Origin: Limonium bicolor
Lineage: Eukaryota; Streptophyta; Magnoliopsida; Caryophyllales; Plumbaginaceae
Length of the DNA stretch: 64,000 nucleotides
Assembly: GCA_023374045.1 (NCBI GenBank)
Contig: CM041776.1
Span: 315,754,722 to 315,818,721, forward strand
Direction: 5' to 3'
Shown here: piece after piece, positions 11,758 to 24,627 of the stretch
Numbering within the stretch: position 1 is the stretch's first letter
Layout of the letters: every line of letters starts with the position of its first letter
Translations under genes and position numbers: made by a program
Notes under the pieces: generated by a model
Told to the model about the DNA's origin: nothing
The model's database searches: none
The model's input: the letters and a program-made list of their open reading frames with translations, nothing else

Positions 11758-13640
11758 ATGAATGATAAACAAGTTTTGTTAACTTGAGAGTATCATCTCA
11801 TTGATTGTTTGTCATGAATTTTCATGATACAAGGGTTACATGTTCCTAAGGATTAGGCAATTCTTCTAGGTGTGCACCCCTAATAGAATCAACTCTAGGT
11901 GGATCATCGACACTCCTTCGCTAACAATGTTTGTTTTGGTCATCTAAAGCATCTCCAAAGGGGCAAGGCTTGATAGAGTAGATATGGATGTGGATCCCGC
12001 TCTATGCATAACAACTGGAGTCTATCTAAAGGTTGTAGTCCACTTTGAAACCAGGAGAGCACGTAGAGTCATCCTTAACCACAAACTATCTTTAAATGGA
12101 GTGCGTCAGCTAAACAAGGAGTTTGTCTGCCAAACTTGGAGTGTGTCAGCCAAACCTCACTCTAATTCCACGTGTAGGATGACCCAAGATACATAAAGGT
12201 GTGAGTCTACAATGTATCAATTGTCTCAATAAAAGTAATAAGCGGCAGCAGTAGATAAACTCTACTTAGCATATGCTCACTCATTCATCCTAGTAATAAT
12301 CTGATCAGCGATGGTACAACCCTAGATCGACTCGATCTATATGGCTCTCAATATTTTCTATTACAAGTGATAAAATCTCTTTTTTTATTTGTGTTTTTTC
12401 TTACAAAATATGGCAGTTTGGTGTAGAAAAGCACAAGTGAAAAAACTAAAATAATTATCCTTTTATAGTAACCCCTTATGGACGTCTGTTGGAGTCCGCA
12501 TTCGATTTCTCAGCTCCTCAACGTCTTACTTGCACAAAAATCGGATCTAACTTTTTGTGGACGTTTTCTGAGTCTTGCCCCCCCTTTAAACCAGCGAACG
12601 ACTTGGCAACATTATTCCATGAATTTCACGGCAGTTGCAACCATCATCGTCATATCGAATCCGGATGAATGATGGACTCCGTCAAGGTGATGGACTCGAT
12701 CTACCAAGAAACTTGAAGTTTTGTTTGTATATTCTTTGTAACACACATTCCTTGTTTGGATGTCTTTGTATTGGTTGAGTGTTGATGCTGACTGAAACAA
12801 TCAATGCGACTAATCGACTAACTTTGTTGATTCACTTTGTTTTTACTAATGGATATCATCTTCAGCAAAACTCCAAATTTCATCAGTTGTTCATTGACTT
12901 GATTTATGTGCTGATTGAGTCATCATCGGTAAAACCTAGAAGTTCCAACTGATAGGGCGATTCACCATTCATATTGTAGAATGATATCGGGAGGTACTAG
13001 CTTCGTTAGAGATGCTTATACTCAAAGGTTGAAAGGTTGAGGAGGGTACTGCCAAGACACTTGCTCTCGCTTTTGATCTAGTTGAGACCAGCAGCTAAAT
13101 AAACAAACTTTGGGGCGGAAATTGATAGTTTGTGGCTTACTTTGCACCTTTATGATGATTATTCCTCCAGTCTAGAGCTTGATGCTAATAGCGTAGAGGA
13201 CAGATTGGCGGAAGGCCGGTCATGATCAGTGTCGGGTGTGGTGTGTTAATTTCCCCGCCAATATTCATTATTTACTCTGTGTTGTTGATTACTATTCATT
13301 ACTTTAGTTTATGTAAGCTTTGCCTCACCTAAAAACGAAACCGGCGCCGGTGGTAAGGGGGTTAAATAGAATGTCATTAATCAGGAAACAGTTTTCCAGG
13401 TAGCTAGTATAATATCACATGATGAACATGGGCCAGCAAGATTATACGATACCCAGAGTAACAGAGACGAGACGAAGTATCAACAGCATTCAAATTAAGT
13501 TTAACCCAGATTAAGGAACAAACACCCATTTTCCTAACACTGAAAACCAACATCAGCACATATATAGTCTTATACGCTCTAAAATTTGTGTTAAATACAG
13601 AGCTACCACCGATTACACAACCGAACAAAGCCCAAAACAA
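11758..13640. other. Intergenic, nothing recognised
   Basis: Only short open frames without recognisable domains (for example 11984-12196 and 12478-12672) are present. I see no TIR, LTR or RNA signature. It may contain decayed transposon DNA. Confidence 0.4.
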
Positions 13641-13802
13641 CACAGCAAGATGAGATTATACAGAAAAGCTTGTCCTATACCCCCAACGATAAATGATCCT
13701 CAAACACAAACAGATAACATTAAATCCCCAAAAGATTAAATAAAACACCCCCAAAAGAGAAAAAAAAAAAAAGAAGCTCTTAGATTAGACCTAAACTCTT
13801 AT

Positions 13803-16800
13803 TCAGACCAATGCAATGCTACTCTCACCACCAGGAGGCTTGCGAACTCCACCCAGGTAATCACGAGATTCTGCCTTTCCATCTGCGAAGATATCGTTTC
13901 CGCTGATCTCTCTCAACTTTGCCCCGCTCAACGACTTCTCAGCAGCTTTTGGACCATCCTCTTCTTGGAAGATATTATTCCCAGACAAATGTGCATACTT
14001 TTGCTCTGAGAGTTTCTTTGCTGTCTTCACCGCTGGCTCTTCACCAAAAGTCATGATCTATCATTATTGCACCCCATAACCCACGAGTTAAGTCAAAGCA
14101 AAATAAGCCTTTTTATATGCGTCCAAAGGGTACAGTAGTGTGATTGAGTATAATGCAAAAAAGAGAAAAAATTATCAAGATTTTAGTTGCTTATTAATTA
14201 GAGCAGATGATGTTGAGCGACTGAAAATGGAGTAGTTTACATTGCTATGCAGATCATTCTTCACTTGCCGGGGTAAGATCTCAGGTGGAGGTGCAAATAT
14301 GTCATGCCCACTGAGCTCCTTGTATTTAGCATCAGAGAACTGCTTCTTTAACTTGGCCTCAGATGAGCTATCTAGATTGCCACTCAATTCCCGCAGTTTT
14401 GCCACCTCAGCGATGGTACTTGCCTTCTTTGGAGAAACACTCTCTTCCGCACTGAATGATATCTGGCTCATCCCAGCCATAGCTTGCTACAAGACATCAA
14501 TCCAAAAGCTAAATTAAACTTGAACCAGTGCATAAGGGGGGAGTGGGGAAGGTATGAAATCTAGAGTGAAATAAAAAAGTTAAGCAATACCTTCAGAACA
14601 TGATAGTAAAGATGACAGATAAATTCCGTGTTATAACTTGTCTGTCCATCTCAGCTCTCACAAGAAAAAGCATAGAGAGACTTTGTCTAGGTGAAGAAAA
14701 TACATACATTACCTGGTACATTCGCAAGCCAGTCCTGTTTGGAGTAGCACTGGATCCTAGTGTTTCTTCAGTTTCATCTTCTCCTTCACCCACAAAAATT
14801 CCACTCCCAGTCATCTCCTTCATCTTGTGATTTGAGCATGGTTTTCTGCCCCATAACAGCACAAAAGGACCTACTCATTAGTAACTTCAGATAGATCATG
14901 CCAACCGTTCTAGATACCCTTCAACTTGTGATTTGAGCATGGCTTTCGACATTGTCAAAATTTAAATCGAGTTTAAGATGTTTCTAGTTAAGTTCTTAAT
15001 TGTGAAGACCAAATTCGTAAAGTAGAAGCTGGTTCATTCTATTCAAGACAATCCACAGCTTCGGTTAATGACGTCATGACACCCAAGATAGATGTATTTG
15101 CCACTACCCTTCTTAATATTCAACTCCCTCTGAAGAATATAATTACCAGAAAGACGATCAAACAAATGACCCCCTGGTGGGTTCAAACGATGAGACCTAG
15201 TTCTATAAAAAAATATTGGGAGGAGCAAACACAATAGCCTTCGATGCAGGTCAAAATAATGAGGTCAAAGGAAATTGGAAGAATGCTACGAAAAAACATT
15301 GCACAGAGATGGAAATACTGTTATCAATTTAGAATAATGCGGTCAAATCAGCAGAACAGAAGCCATGGGTTTCTCCTCTACATTATAGTTGGACCATAAG
15401 GTATCCCGATAATTTTGGTAATAAAAAAGAGGGGAGGGGGGATATTAGCAAAACATTATGGGTTTAGCTTTTGTTTAGGGAGCGCGAGTATCTCATGTTG
15501 AGAGCTTTCGCTCTTAAGGTTGATTTATCAAGCATTATCTTTGGTCTGTTATTTCTTCAAGCAGTAAAAAATCTGCCCTGGCAAGTACGAGTACGACAGA
15601 GAAAATGAGAGAGGAGGCAATAGCGCAAATTGGAGAGCATTGGGTTAAGGGAAACATACCACAGATTCAGGTAGAAAGATTTTGTGGTTTCAATATCGTA
15701 AGGTATATTTAGTTCAAGTTGATGGATGTAGAGCAATACATGTCCCTTGTCATTGATCTCCCACCATGTGAATATTTATGGTTGAGGAAGAGCATGAATA
15801 CATTACGATCATGTTCAAGAAAATACACTAAAGCTTCCAGCCCAGGAGTATTGAACAAATAACTGTCGTCATCAATAAACTGTAAAAGACAACGAAATGA
15901 CTAGTGCTGATGGGATGGGTTACTAAGAAGACGTTAGATGCTGAGCGGCCACATCTACGTTTGACGATTTGAGATGAAAAGGCAATATGTTTACCTAGTC
16001 CCTGGAATCTTTACTGTGAAGCTGAAGGATCGAGATGTGAACTTAATTAAAAAGTTCGAGTATAGATTGGAAGAGAAATTTGAAAAGAGAACCTAAAATA
16101 GGGATCAACTTCCACCGATCAGCGCAATAATTCAGTGATATCGCAGCCTAATTCATCAGCCATATGTACCCCAAATCAAGTTCATTCACTCGATCTGGCT
16201 AGAGGGACAGAGTAATTCCAGGAAGAACATGACAAGAAAGATCACTAATAATGAGCTCCATGCTCGTAAAGTTGATGGATGTAGAGCAATACATGTCCCT
16301 TGCCATTGATCTCCCATCATGTGAATATTTATGTTTGCGGAAGAGCAAGAACACATTACGATTATGCTCAGGAAAATACACTACAGCTTCCAGCCCAGGA
16401 GTATTGAACAAATAACGTATGTCGGCAAGGTGCTGTCGTCATCAATAAACTGTAAAAGACAACGAAAATGACAAGTGCTGATGGGATGGGTTACTAACAA
16501 GACGTTGGATGCTGAGCCCACATCTAAGTTTGACGATTTGAGATGAAAGGGCAATATGTTTACCAAAACCCTGTGAATCTTTACCGTGAAGCTGACGGAT
16601 CGAGAAGTGGACTTAATTAAGAAGCTCGAGTGTATAGATTGGAAGAGAAATTTGAAATTTTGAAAAGAGAACCTAAAATAGGGATCAACTTCCACCGATC
16701 AGCGCAATAATTCAGTGATATCGCAACCTAATCCATCAGCCATATAGTACGCCCAAATCAATCAAGTTCATTAACTCGATCTAGCTAGAGGGGCAGAGTA

Positions 16801-17387
16801 ATTGCGGGAAGAACATGACCAGAAATATCACTAATAATGAGCTCCATGCCCGTACAGAGGCAAAGACTGCAATGAAATTGTGAACAACATGAAAGCAGAG
16901 ATAAGGAGAAAGGGATGAATTTTCACTTGTACGGCTTCCAAGCAGCAATGGAGTAATAAAGTTCATTGAAGAAGCATAAAACCATGACAGTTGCGTTACA
17001 GAAGGGAAAGGGCAGCAGATCTCACCTTTTCATCAGACTCTCGACCTCTTCATCAGTCACTTGGCCACCGAAGACCACCTTGCTGATCCCATCTGACGGC
17101 TATTATATTTACCATTGTCGCAAAAAGAAAAAAAATCAGCATCAAAAATAACTCACCCCCATTTCCCAGGCACAACCCATGGAAACAAGTGACACTAAGC
17201 ACGCCGATTTGGAAGTGTAAAAGTTAAATCCAGGGCAGAGACAAGAGGTTGATTGTCGGACCTGAAAGTTACGGACGGGACGAGGGGCGGAACCTGAGGC
17301 TGCAAAGTCGGCGGAGGGATTTTCGGACCAAGTAAGCAGATCTGCCGTGGAAGTATGAGGTTTCCTCACCGGAGTGTTTCGGTCCAT
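13803..17387 (-). CDS. DUF4057 (HN1/Jupiter-like) protein, five exons
   Basis: Minus-strand coding exons are 17387-17262, 17099-17026, 14845-14713, 14486-14265 and 14057-13803, all with GT-AG introns in consistent phase. They give 269 residues. The N terminus carries NTPVRKPHTSTADLLTW, followed by ISKVVFGGQVTDEEVESL, both characteristic of the plant DUF4057 family annotated as hematological/neurological expressed 1-like. The consensus KxxE[LMI][ST]GxxIF recurs at about residues 74-84, 165-175, 205-215 and 232-242, with a partial copy at 141-148. The C terminus is GGVRKPPGGESSIALV. No catalytic residues or membrane segments are seen; the function is unknown, though the animal namesakes bind microtubules. 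The start is the only Met giving the family N terminus. Odd point: family members normally have about 30-40 more residues between EILPR (residue 184) and FGEEP (189). Here a 207-bp intron without that exon lies between them. Confidence 0.85.
15717..16853. repeat. ~555-bp imperfect tandem duplication inside intron 2 of the DUF4057 gene
   Basis: Copy 1 (about 15717-16265) and copy 2 (about 16272-16853) share long blocks such as TTGATGGATGTAGAGCAATA, TTCCAGCCCAGGAGTATTGA and CGCAATAATTCAGTGATATC. On the minus strand copy 2 has an open stretch with NTPGLEAVVYFPEHNRNVF, which reads like part of a real protein (perhaps an F-box type protein), but I cannot assign it. The copies differ by many substitutions and small indels, so the duplication is not recent. 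It accounts for about half of the 2.2-kb intron. Confidence 0.75.
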
Positions 17388-17783
17388 CTAACTCAGACTG
17401 TCTCGATTCAGAAATTAGAATGGCGAGACAGAGATTAATGTGGATATAAATAGCAACAATCAATTAGCTTCCAACTGTTAGCGAGCTAGTAGGAAGTGAG
17501 AGTGCACTGAATCCTCCAAGAGGAAGAGGGCGAGGAGTAGGTTGCTTAAAGTCGCTGATTTTCAACAGGGGAAGCTAAAATACCGTTCTCTCTCTCTAAA
17601 TTGTTATCTTCCGTGTAGTTGGGTGTTGAAATTGGGGATATTATTATAGCCGTGGGGGCTCCCTTTCTCTTGCTTTCTCGGTCTCCGTTTTGAATTTCTT
17701 GTTTTGTTTTTCCCGTTTCTAGTTCCCACGGGGAGATGAGAGACACACGGATCGGAAACTTTGGATAAAGAAATGGGGATTAA
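17388..17783 (-). promoter_or_regulatory. Upstream region of the DUF4057 gene
   Basis: The 5' flank is not repeat-like. A TATA-like CTATTTATATCC (minus strand, near 17443-17454) lies about 60 bp before the ATG. A (GA)n tract (CTCTCTCTCTC on plus, near 17587) lies farther upstream, as in many plant core promoters. The exact start site cannot be set from sequence. Confidence 0.4.
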
Positions 17784-18489
17784 GGCTCATATTGTTTTGG
17801 TAACATATTTGCATTTTATATTGGATAGTTGTTTTGTGTTGGTATATTTATAAGTTTTATTAATAGTTTTGTGTTGGTATATTTATAGTTGTCTTAAAAA
17901 CTATTATTTGACACTGCGACATATTTACAACATAAATTAGTTATATGCGATGTGTTTACCATTAATAAAATTTCAATTTTATTTATTTAAGTACAAATTA
18001 CAACTTCTAAACAATATATTGTTATTTTCTATAATTTTATAATTCTTACAAATATAAAAGTGTAACAAAAAGAGAACACGAGTTTCAATTTACTGATAAT
18101 GGTGTGTGAATTTATTTAGTGAAATTGTGACTTTTAATAATATATTATATTTTTATAAATTTGTATGTATTATTAATTTGGTTTTTGAATTCGGTTAACA
18201 TCTGATAAGAATTAGTACTATTTTTATAAGTTATTTGAAGCATTGTGTAATTTGTAACAAATAAAGTAACTTGTAACAAATGTCATAAGATAAGTATTTT
18301 TTAATCAAAAATCACAGTAATTGCGAAGGGATGAAGAGAAGCGGAAGTGAAGGTGCGTAAATGAAAGAGCAGCTTATGTTGCGGGCATTTATGCCCTTTT
18401 TAATTGAACAATAAAACAAATAAATAAGGCCAAAGTAACATATGCCACAACATGTATATTGACATTTATGTTGCAGCCAAACGCTACCT
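17784..18489. mobile_element. Possible Tourist-type MITE with degenerate ends
   Basis: An AT-rich 706-bp segment is flanked by TAA (17781-17783 and 18490-18492). Its ends are weakly inverted: GGCTCATATTGTTTTGG at left against AGGTAGCGTTTGGCTGC read inward from the right. It has no coding capacity. The TIR match is poor, so this is tentative. Confidence 0.35.
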
Positions 18490-18562
18490 TAAGGTCTATT
18501 ACTATAGTATATAGTTTACTATATACGAATAAATCTAGTACACCCATTGGAAAATCACAATC

Positions 18563-21500
18563 TCAAAAATGCTCTTCACTCGAATTCAACCCTAATTTAG
18601 CAACGAAATGAGTACCCACATTATCTCCTTTGTGCAAGTATTCAAAACATGTATAGTGTAAACCCAAAATCCTAGTCGTTATGTTGTCTAAGATAACACT
18701 AACACCTTCATTTACCTTACCAAAACCTAACATGTAATCAATGATTAATTTACAATATGAAAATAAAAGCAAACTTTTGGACTCCCCATAGCAACTACCC
18801 ATTACACTTTATACTCCAAAGCCCGAGCTTTAACTTCACTAGGCGACCAACCATTAATTACATCCTTGAAACCTACCCCTAAAATCACCCCATCCCCCCT
18901 ACAAACAATCCCTAAACCATACTTGTCATTAGGCATAAAACTACCATCCACGTAAACCCTAACATAACTATCATCCGCATCTTACTTGGCTTGTACCGCT
19001 CCACTCTTTGTTATTGTGTGCAAAAAAGCCTCCGCTTGATACCATCTCAAACTCATGTGCCACACCCTACTATGTATAACCTAACAGTTTGCAAACCAAA
19101 ATTTCCAAAATAGCAGAGTCAATAAAGCTAATGTAGTGCAACACATGCATGCAGTAAGTAACCAGTCAAGAAAAACCAAATTCTGATTGAAGGAACAATG
19201 AACAATTAAGTTGTGCATGACCCCAAAACTATTGAACATGTGGGGATAAAACAAAAACATTTAATATAGACTCAAATTCTCCACAAGAGTAGAAAGGTTG
19301 TACCCCCGCCCCACAACGTTGATGTAATACTACTCGACAGGGGATTACACCATGCAAAAGACGTCATGCAACAAGCTTACCTCATGGAGGAAGCTCACAC
19401 TTTCATAATTTGTGTGTAGCACAACCAAGAAGATGTGGGCCTGAAGAAGAAGTTGGTGAAACCTTACCATTCCTAATATCATAATAAGTTGAATGTACGC
19501 TGAAGTTTCAATTGTATGTCAACCTCCATGACCAACCATCAAGTTGATGCCCGAAATTGCCTAATGGGATGTTTAGAACCATTGATGCATCCTCCTTGAT
19601 AAACCACTGTCTGATTAAGTTCTCCCTTCAAGAACCAGAACTTTGATCAATGATCCAAGAGACTTTCCCAACCACTTGTGCATTGGTAGGTAGGGTCATC
19701 TTTAAGATTTTTGAGGCCCTGTACTATAAATTACGCATTCATAATTATCATTATAATGTTTGAATATATCTCGAAATATAAAGTTTTGATATGTTATATT
19801 CAAGATAAATTTGGACTCTTACAAAATCTTCTCATGGAAAAATCTAAAAGAGGCAAATGAAAATTGTTTGTTCGGTTAGCTTATTTGCACAAGCTTATAA
19901 CCAAACCTGTTAGTAGGTAAACTCCACAAAAAAAGGTCGACCACCTGGCTTTCCATGAATCCATCTATCAGAGATGCTAATTGTAGTTCCATCTCCAACA
20001 GTATGATACACCTCCTCTAGAGACATAATTTCTAACACTTCATAACGCATGCCAAATCAAACTAGGTCGGCCACCCAAAGATGAACCAAAGAAATTTCCA
20101 TCCGAGAAGTAACGGGCTCTAAGAACCCTAGAGACCAGGGAAGGAGAAGTAATTATTTGCCAACATTGCTTGACAAGTAATGCATCATTAAAGCATTCTA
20201 GATCTCTAAATCCTAGCCCACCTTGATTAGAGCTTGACACTTTAACTACCATTTCCGCCAATATATTTCTTGTTTTGTGACATTCTTAGTCCAGCAAAAC
20301 CTTGCTAACATTCAATTAATCTTTCGAACAACTTTAAGAGGAAGTTTGAAAAAACTCATAACATAAGTAGGGATGGCTTGCTACACAGATTTAATTAGAA
20401 CTCCTTCACCTGCCCGTGAAACCATACTGGTCCAACCTTGGAGTTTTTTAGCCACTATATCCTTAAGATACTCAAATAAACAAACCATACTACCCATAAC
20501 CTTGCTTGGAAACCCCAAATATAACCCGAAGTCATTAACCTCCCAAACACCTAAGACAACTATTATTTCCTAAAATACAGAAAAAGGCACCCCAAGAGAA
20601 AACACGATACCTTCTTTTTGTGAATTGATACATTGTTCTAAAGCATCACTAAAATCCGATAGAACCTTGCTCAAAACTTGTGCATTACCAACATTTGCCT
20701 CACCATATAATATGTAGTCATCCATAAAAAATAAATTTGTAACATCAGTTTCAAGTCCACGAATGCAGAAGCCCTTATATTAGCCAATATCAGTAGCTAA
20801 TTACAGACTAGAAGCTAGGACTTCCATGCAACAAATGAATAGATAAGGGGAAAGAGGGTCCCCTTACCTTACACCACGTTTAGGGTAAAACATCTCACCA
20901 GGATAGCCATTAATAAGCACCGCCATTGAAAATGTTGTGATGCACTTTTGTACTATAGACACCCATCAGTGGTGGAAACCAATACGAGATAAAAACATCT
21001 AAAACAAAATCCCATTCAACCCTATCAAACGCTTTTGACATATCAATTTTAATGCAAATGTACCTCGCCTAAGAACCTTTCATAATATGCATCAATTCAT
21101 GTGCTACTACTGCTTGATCCATAATCTGTTGCCCTCCCACAAAAGCTGCTTGACTATCAGATATTACCAAAGGCATAACCTCATTAACTCGATTGACTGG
21201 AACCTTTGAAATCACCAGGTACATAGTATTACATAAAGAGATTGATCTAAAATAAGTTATACGACATGCTCCTTTCATTTTTGGCACAAGAACCAAGTGA
21301 GTATTATTAATATTAGTAGGAAAAGCATCAGAGTTAAGAAAAGAGAGACCAACATCAAATAAATCTTTGTGGATCATATCCCAATAGGTTTGAAGGAACG
21401 TACCATCTACATCGTTCGCTCCGGGAGCTTTGCAAGGGTGCATTCCCTTTAGCACATGCATGACCTCCTCTCATAATAAGGAACGGTCATGGCCTCAGAT

Positions 21501-22766
21501 AGCTTAATCGGGATATGATCCTCCACACACATGCAAGCAGGTGGTAGTTAAGTTTAGAAGAAGTGAAAGTAAATAGATTATCAAAGTACCCACGAGCAAC
21601 ACCTTCTTACACCGACCCAATATGTATGACTAACCTCATCATCCCCTAAAAGACAATGAATCGTATTCCATCTCGCCCTCGATCTAAACCTACTAAAAAT
21701 AGCAAGAATTGTCGTCCCCTGCATAGAGCCAGAGTTGGCGAGAGCATTGGAACCAACATACCTCTTCCTTATACCACAGGCTAACAAGGGGGCCAATTAA
21801 CTGCAACATAAACGTAAATTGTCCTCTGTAGGAGGAGCTGATCCCAGACGATGAAGTTCAGCCTTAACCCTAGAGATAGAATCCTTCTCCTGTTTACGTT
21901 TAATCAGCCCCCAAGTCTTGAGGTGAGACCCATAAATGGTCACTTTACTTTGGTATCCTTCATTAGATACTGCGCTATCCTCCCATACTTGGTGAGAAAT
22001 TTCACAGAACTTGGCCTCTATAGTCCAACAGTTTTTGGATCTAAAAGGCTTGCTTCCTCGACATATCGAAGGATACAATAGCAGTTCATTCGGTCTGTGA
22101 TCAGACCAACATCACCGCAGATGGTAATTCTGGGCAGGTGGAAATGCACAAAGCCAAACATCATTACAAACAAACTTGTTGAGCCGATACTTTGTGTTCC
22201 ATGGACCTCTACTCCTATTCGTATATGTAAATCTGGCGCCTACATAACCCAAGTCAAACAACGCACAATCAGTTAAGCAAATTTGAAAAGGCAACATTCC
22301 TAGACAAGAGTGGATACGACAACCTCTGCTCTGAGTTATACAAAATCTCATTTAATTGACCCCCTACAAGCCATGGGCATTCCCTAAATTTAGATAATTC
22401 CCTTAGTAAGCTCTATGTATGCCAACGCTTAGTGCTTGCCACCCACCCATAAATGCCAATAAACCTTCATCATAGACCCTTTTTGCTAACAATCAAACAT
22501 TCAACATGATGAGCTGAAAACCTCAAAAGTGAGACATCCATTAATGCATCCCAATAGAGAGCAACTCTGCTACTACGTCCAATACTATCACCCGCAACCC
22601 AGTTGTAATTACCCATATGATGCGCCCATTAACGAACCTCAAACCTTGATAATTTTGTTTCAGAAAGAAAAACAAAAGATGGTGACTCCTCTCGGAATGG
22701 ATCCAGGACCGAGTGAACTACATGGGTGTCACCCAAACCCTGGTAGTTCGTAACCAAGATCGACAT
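18563..22766 (-). pseudogene. LINE-B ORF2: endonuclease, reverse transcriptase, RNase H, broken
   Basis: ATG at 22766 opens with MSILVTNYQGLG, and FVFLSETKLS follows, marking the endonuclease. Near 22250-22150 DLGYVGARFTYTNRSRGPW matches the late endonuclease block. RT blocks occupy about 21461-20600: KAPGANDVDGTFLQTYW, then LVLVPKMKG, then SQAAFVGGQQIMDQAVVAHE. An FMDD stands where FADD is usual, near 20725. The post-RT region has GGLGFRDLECFNDALLVKQ (about 20215-20160). The RNase H end near 18970-18560 has VYVDGSFMP and a GTHFVAKLGLN-like tail. Multiple stops separate the blocks. Confidence 0.82.
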
Positions 22767-22839
22767 TATGCTAGGCGGCCCTGGTAACTCTTCCAATGAC
22801 GAATCAAACACAATCACATTCATCTTTCTCTTTCGACTA

Positions 22840-23740
22840 GTGAGATCAGGAGTACCACCCTCCTTCTACACTAGGACCACCTACTCTGGTGGACTTTTTC
22901 AACTCACCAGAACCATCATCACCATCCTTCGACCCAACCTCTTGACCCGCTACTACTGTATCTCTTTCAGCCAAATCGCTACCCTCACTATCAACAGACT
23001 TAGGCCTACCATCAACTTGATTACCTAAATTTGATCCTGGAGGATCAAAACAACGACAACCACCACCAATACTAAAACCACCTACTCTAAGCCATAGTAC
23101 ATATGGAAGATCACTAGAAGAAGAAACTACCCTAGTGGCACAATCACGGGATTGGTGAGTGAATAAGCCACGATGGAAGCATAAACTCGGAAACCTCTCG
23201 TATGTAATTGGAAGAACATACTATTGACCACCAATTGAAATGGAAACCACCCATAGCAATGGTTTACTAACGTCAATCCATAGCTTTAAACACAAGTAAC
23301 CTCCACTAAATTGCCTATCTTGATACTGATAGTGCATGAACCATTAAATTTGATCACCAACCCGTCTAGCGAAATTCCTTGTCATAAACCAGAATAGCAC
23401 ATCATGCACACACACCTAAAATGTAGTCCATTGAAAGATATGATCTTTGGGTGCCTTTGGTCGATTAACTTGCATAACAACAAGGAGACAACCGTCAAAA
23501 GTCTAGGGCTCCTACCCAGAACATTATGTAGCTGCTCTTCATCACCAAATTTGAAAGCAATAGCCCAGAACTCAAATTACGAACCTTAAGGTCTTCTTCT
23601 TATTGCCATACCTTTCCCAATGTGAGTTCCATAGCCTTCAATCAACACTCCGTGTCATGAACAACCGGCCTATTAAACATCGCTCGAGAGGAAGGCAGGA
23701 CGGGTTCCATACTCTCCTCTTGAGTCGCTGTTATAGACAT
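22840..23740 (-). pseudogene. LINE-B ORF1: DUF4283 plus CCHC knuckle, broken
   Basis: ORF1 is the RNA-binding gag-like protein of plant LINEs. It starts near 23740 with MSITATQEESMEPVLPS. A DUF4283-like stretch follows in shifted frames, with FKFGDEEQLHNVLGRSPRLL near 23490-23560. A zinc-knuckle remnant SLCFHRGLFTHQSRDC lies near 23150-23195; its second cysteine is replaced by arginine. Several stops interrupt it. It lies directly upstream of ORF2 on the same strand. Confidence 0.65.
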
Positions 23741-24290
23741 ATCACTGTACTTACAAACTAAGTATTCAAAACTATTGTCTTACTCCGCCATGCAACATAG
23801 GAAACTAAAAGCACAGAGAAAGTAAGCTTAGGAAATCCATAGTTAAGGAAAAAGAGATAAGAGACAGAGGAAGAGAAAGGGACAAGGATAGAAAAATAGA
23901 AATAGGAGTTATATACAAGAAGTGAAAAGGCTGAAGAAGACAAAAGTATGGCTATAGATTTTATGCATGGAGGAGGATCTTTTGCATGTACAACAACTGG
24001 AAAAGGTGAGGTAAAGACAGACATAAAGAGGACGTAGAAACCCTAAGGAGGGCAAGTAAACCTAGGGACTAGATTCAAACTTGTAAACATTTGCTTGTGT
24101 ACACCTAAGAGGGATGGAAAGAGAAACAAACACAAAGGAAGAGCAAAATTATCTAGAAATGGGAAAATCTTGCATGCATGCTGGAATAATCTCGAAGAAC
24201 CAATCATGGTCGCCGCCGATTTCCAAAGTGGTTTCCACGATGGTGAAGGTTCCACATAAGGCACCCGCCAAAAGGTGAAAGGTTAGATCA

Positions 24291-24627
24291 TACCAAGATA
24301 GTTATTGATGTCTTTATTCTTTTATACAAATTGAAATTTTGATGTCGTATATAACTAAAATATCAAAAAATACCATAAGTAGAAACAAAATAAAAATATA
24401 AGATAATATACCCAAAAGTAAGTTTAAAGTATGAAATACTTACAAAAGTTGTGATATAAAAATACTGGAAAAATATAGATATAACTTTCAAAGTATATAT
24501 ATATATATATATAAGACTAAAACACTCACTATAAACAGCAAACCCACATTACGAGCTTCACAAGGGCCACTACAAGTACATCAACAACAATATTCCATGT
24601 GAACATATGGTCAACCTAGTGCGCAAC
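24291..24627. other. AT-rich spacer with (AT)n microsatellite
   Basis: No gene is seen. An (AT)n run of about 11 units sits near 24497-24513. The Athila target site GCAAC is at 24623-24627. Confidence 0.6.

Larger units (their letters stand above)
18556..24290 (-). mobile_element. LINE-B: near full-length, decayed plant L1-type LINE, minus strand
   Basis: In minus-strand order the element shows a CT-rich 5' UTR (about 24290-23741), ORF1 (23740 to about 22840) and ORF2 (22766 to about 18563) with endonuclease, RT, zinc-binding and RNase H regions. The order and spacing match plant L1-type LINEs that carry a C-terminal RNase H. Many stops and frameshifts show that it is dead. No clear poly(A) tail or target duplication was found. 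Confidence 0.8.

Noticed and set aside
20373..20573. Plus-strand open frames across 18.5-23.6 kb
   Set aside because: They are antisense to the decayed LINE-B, whose minus-strand domains account for the region.
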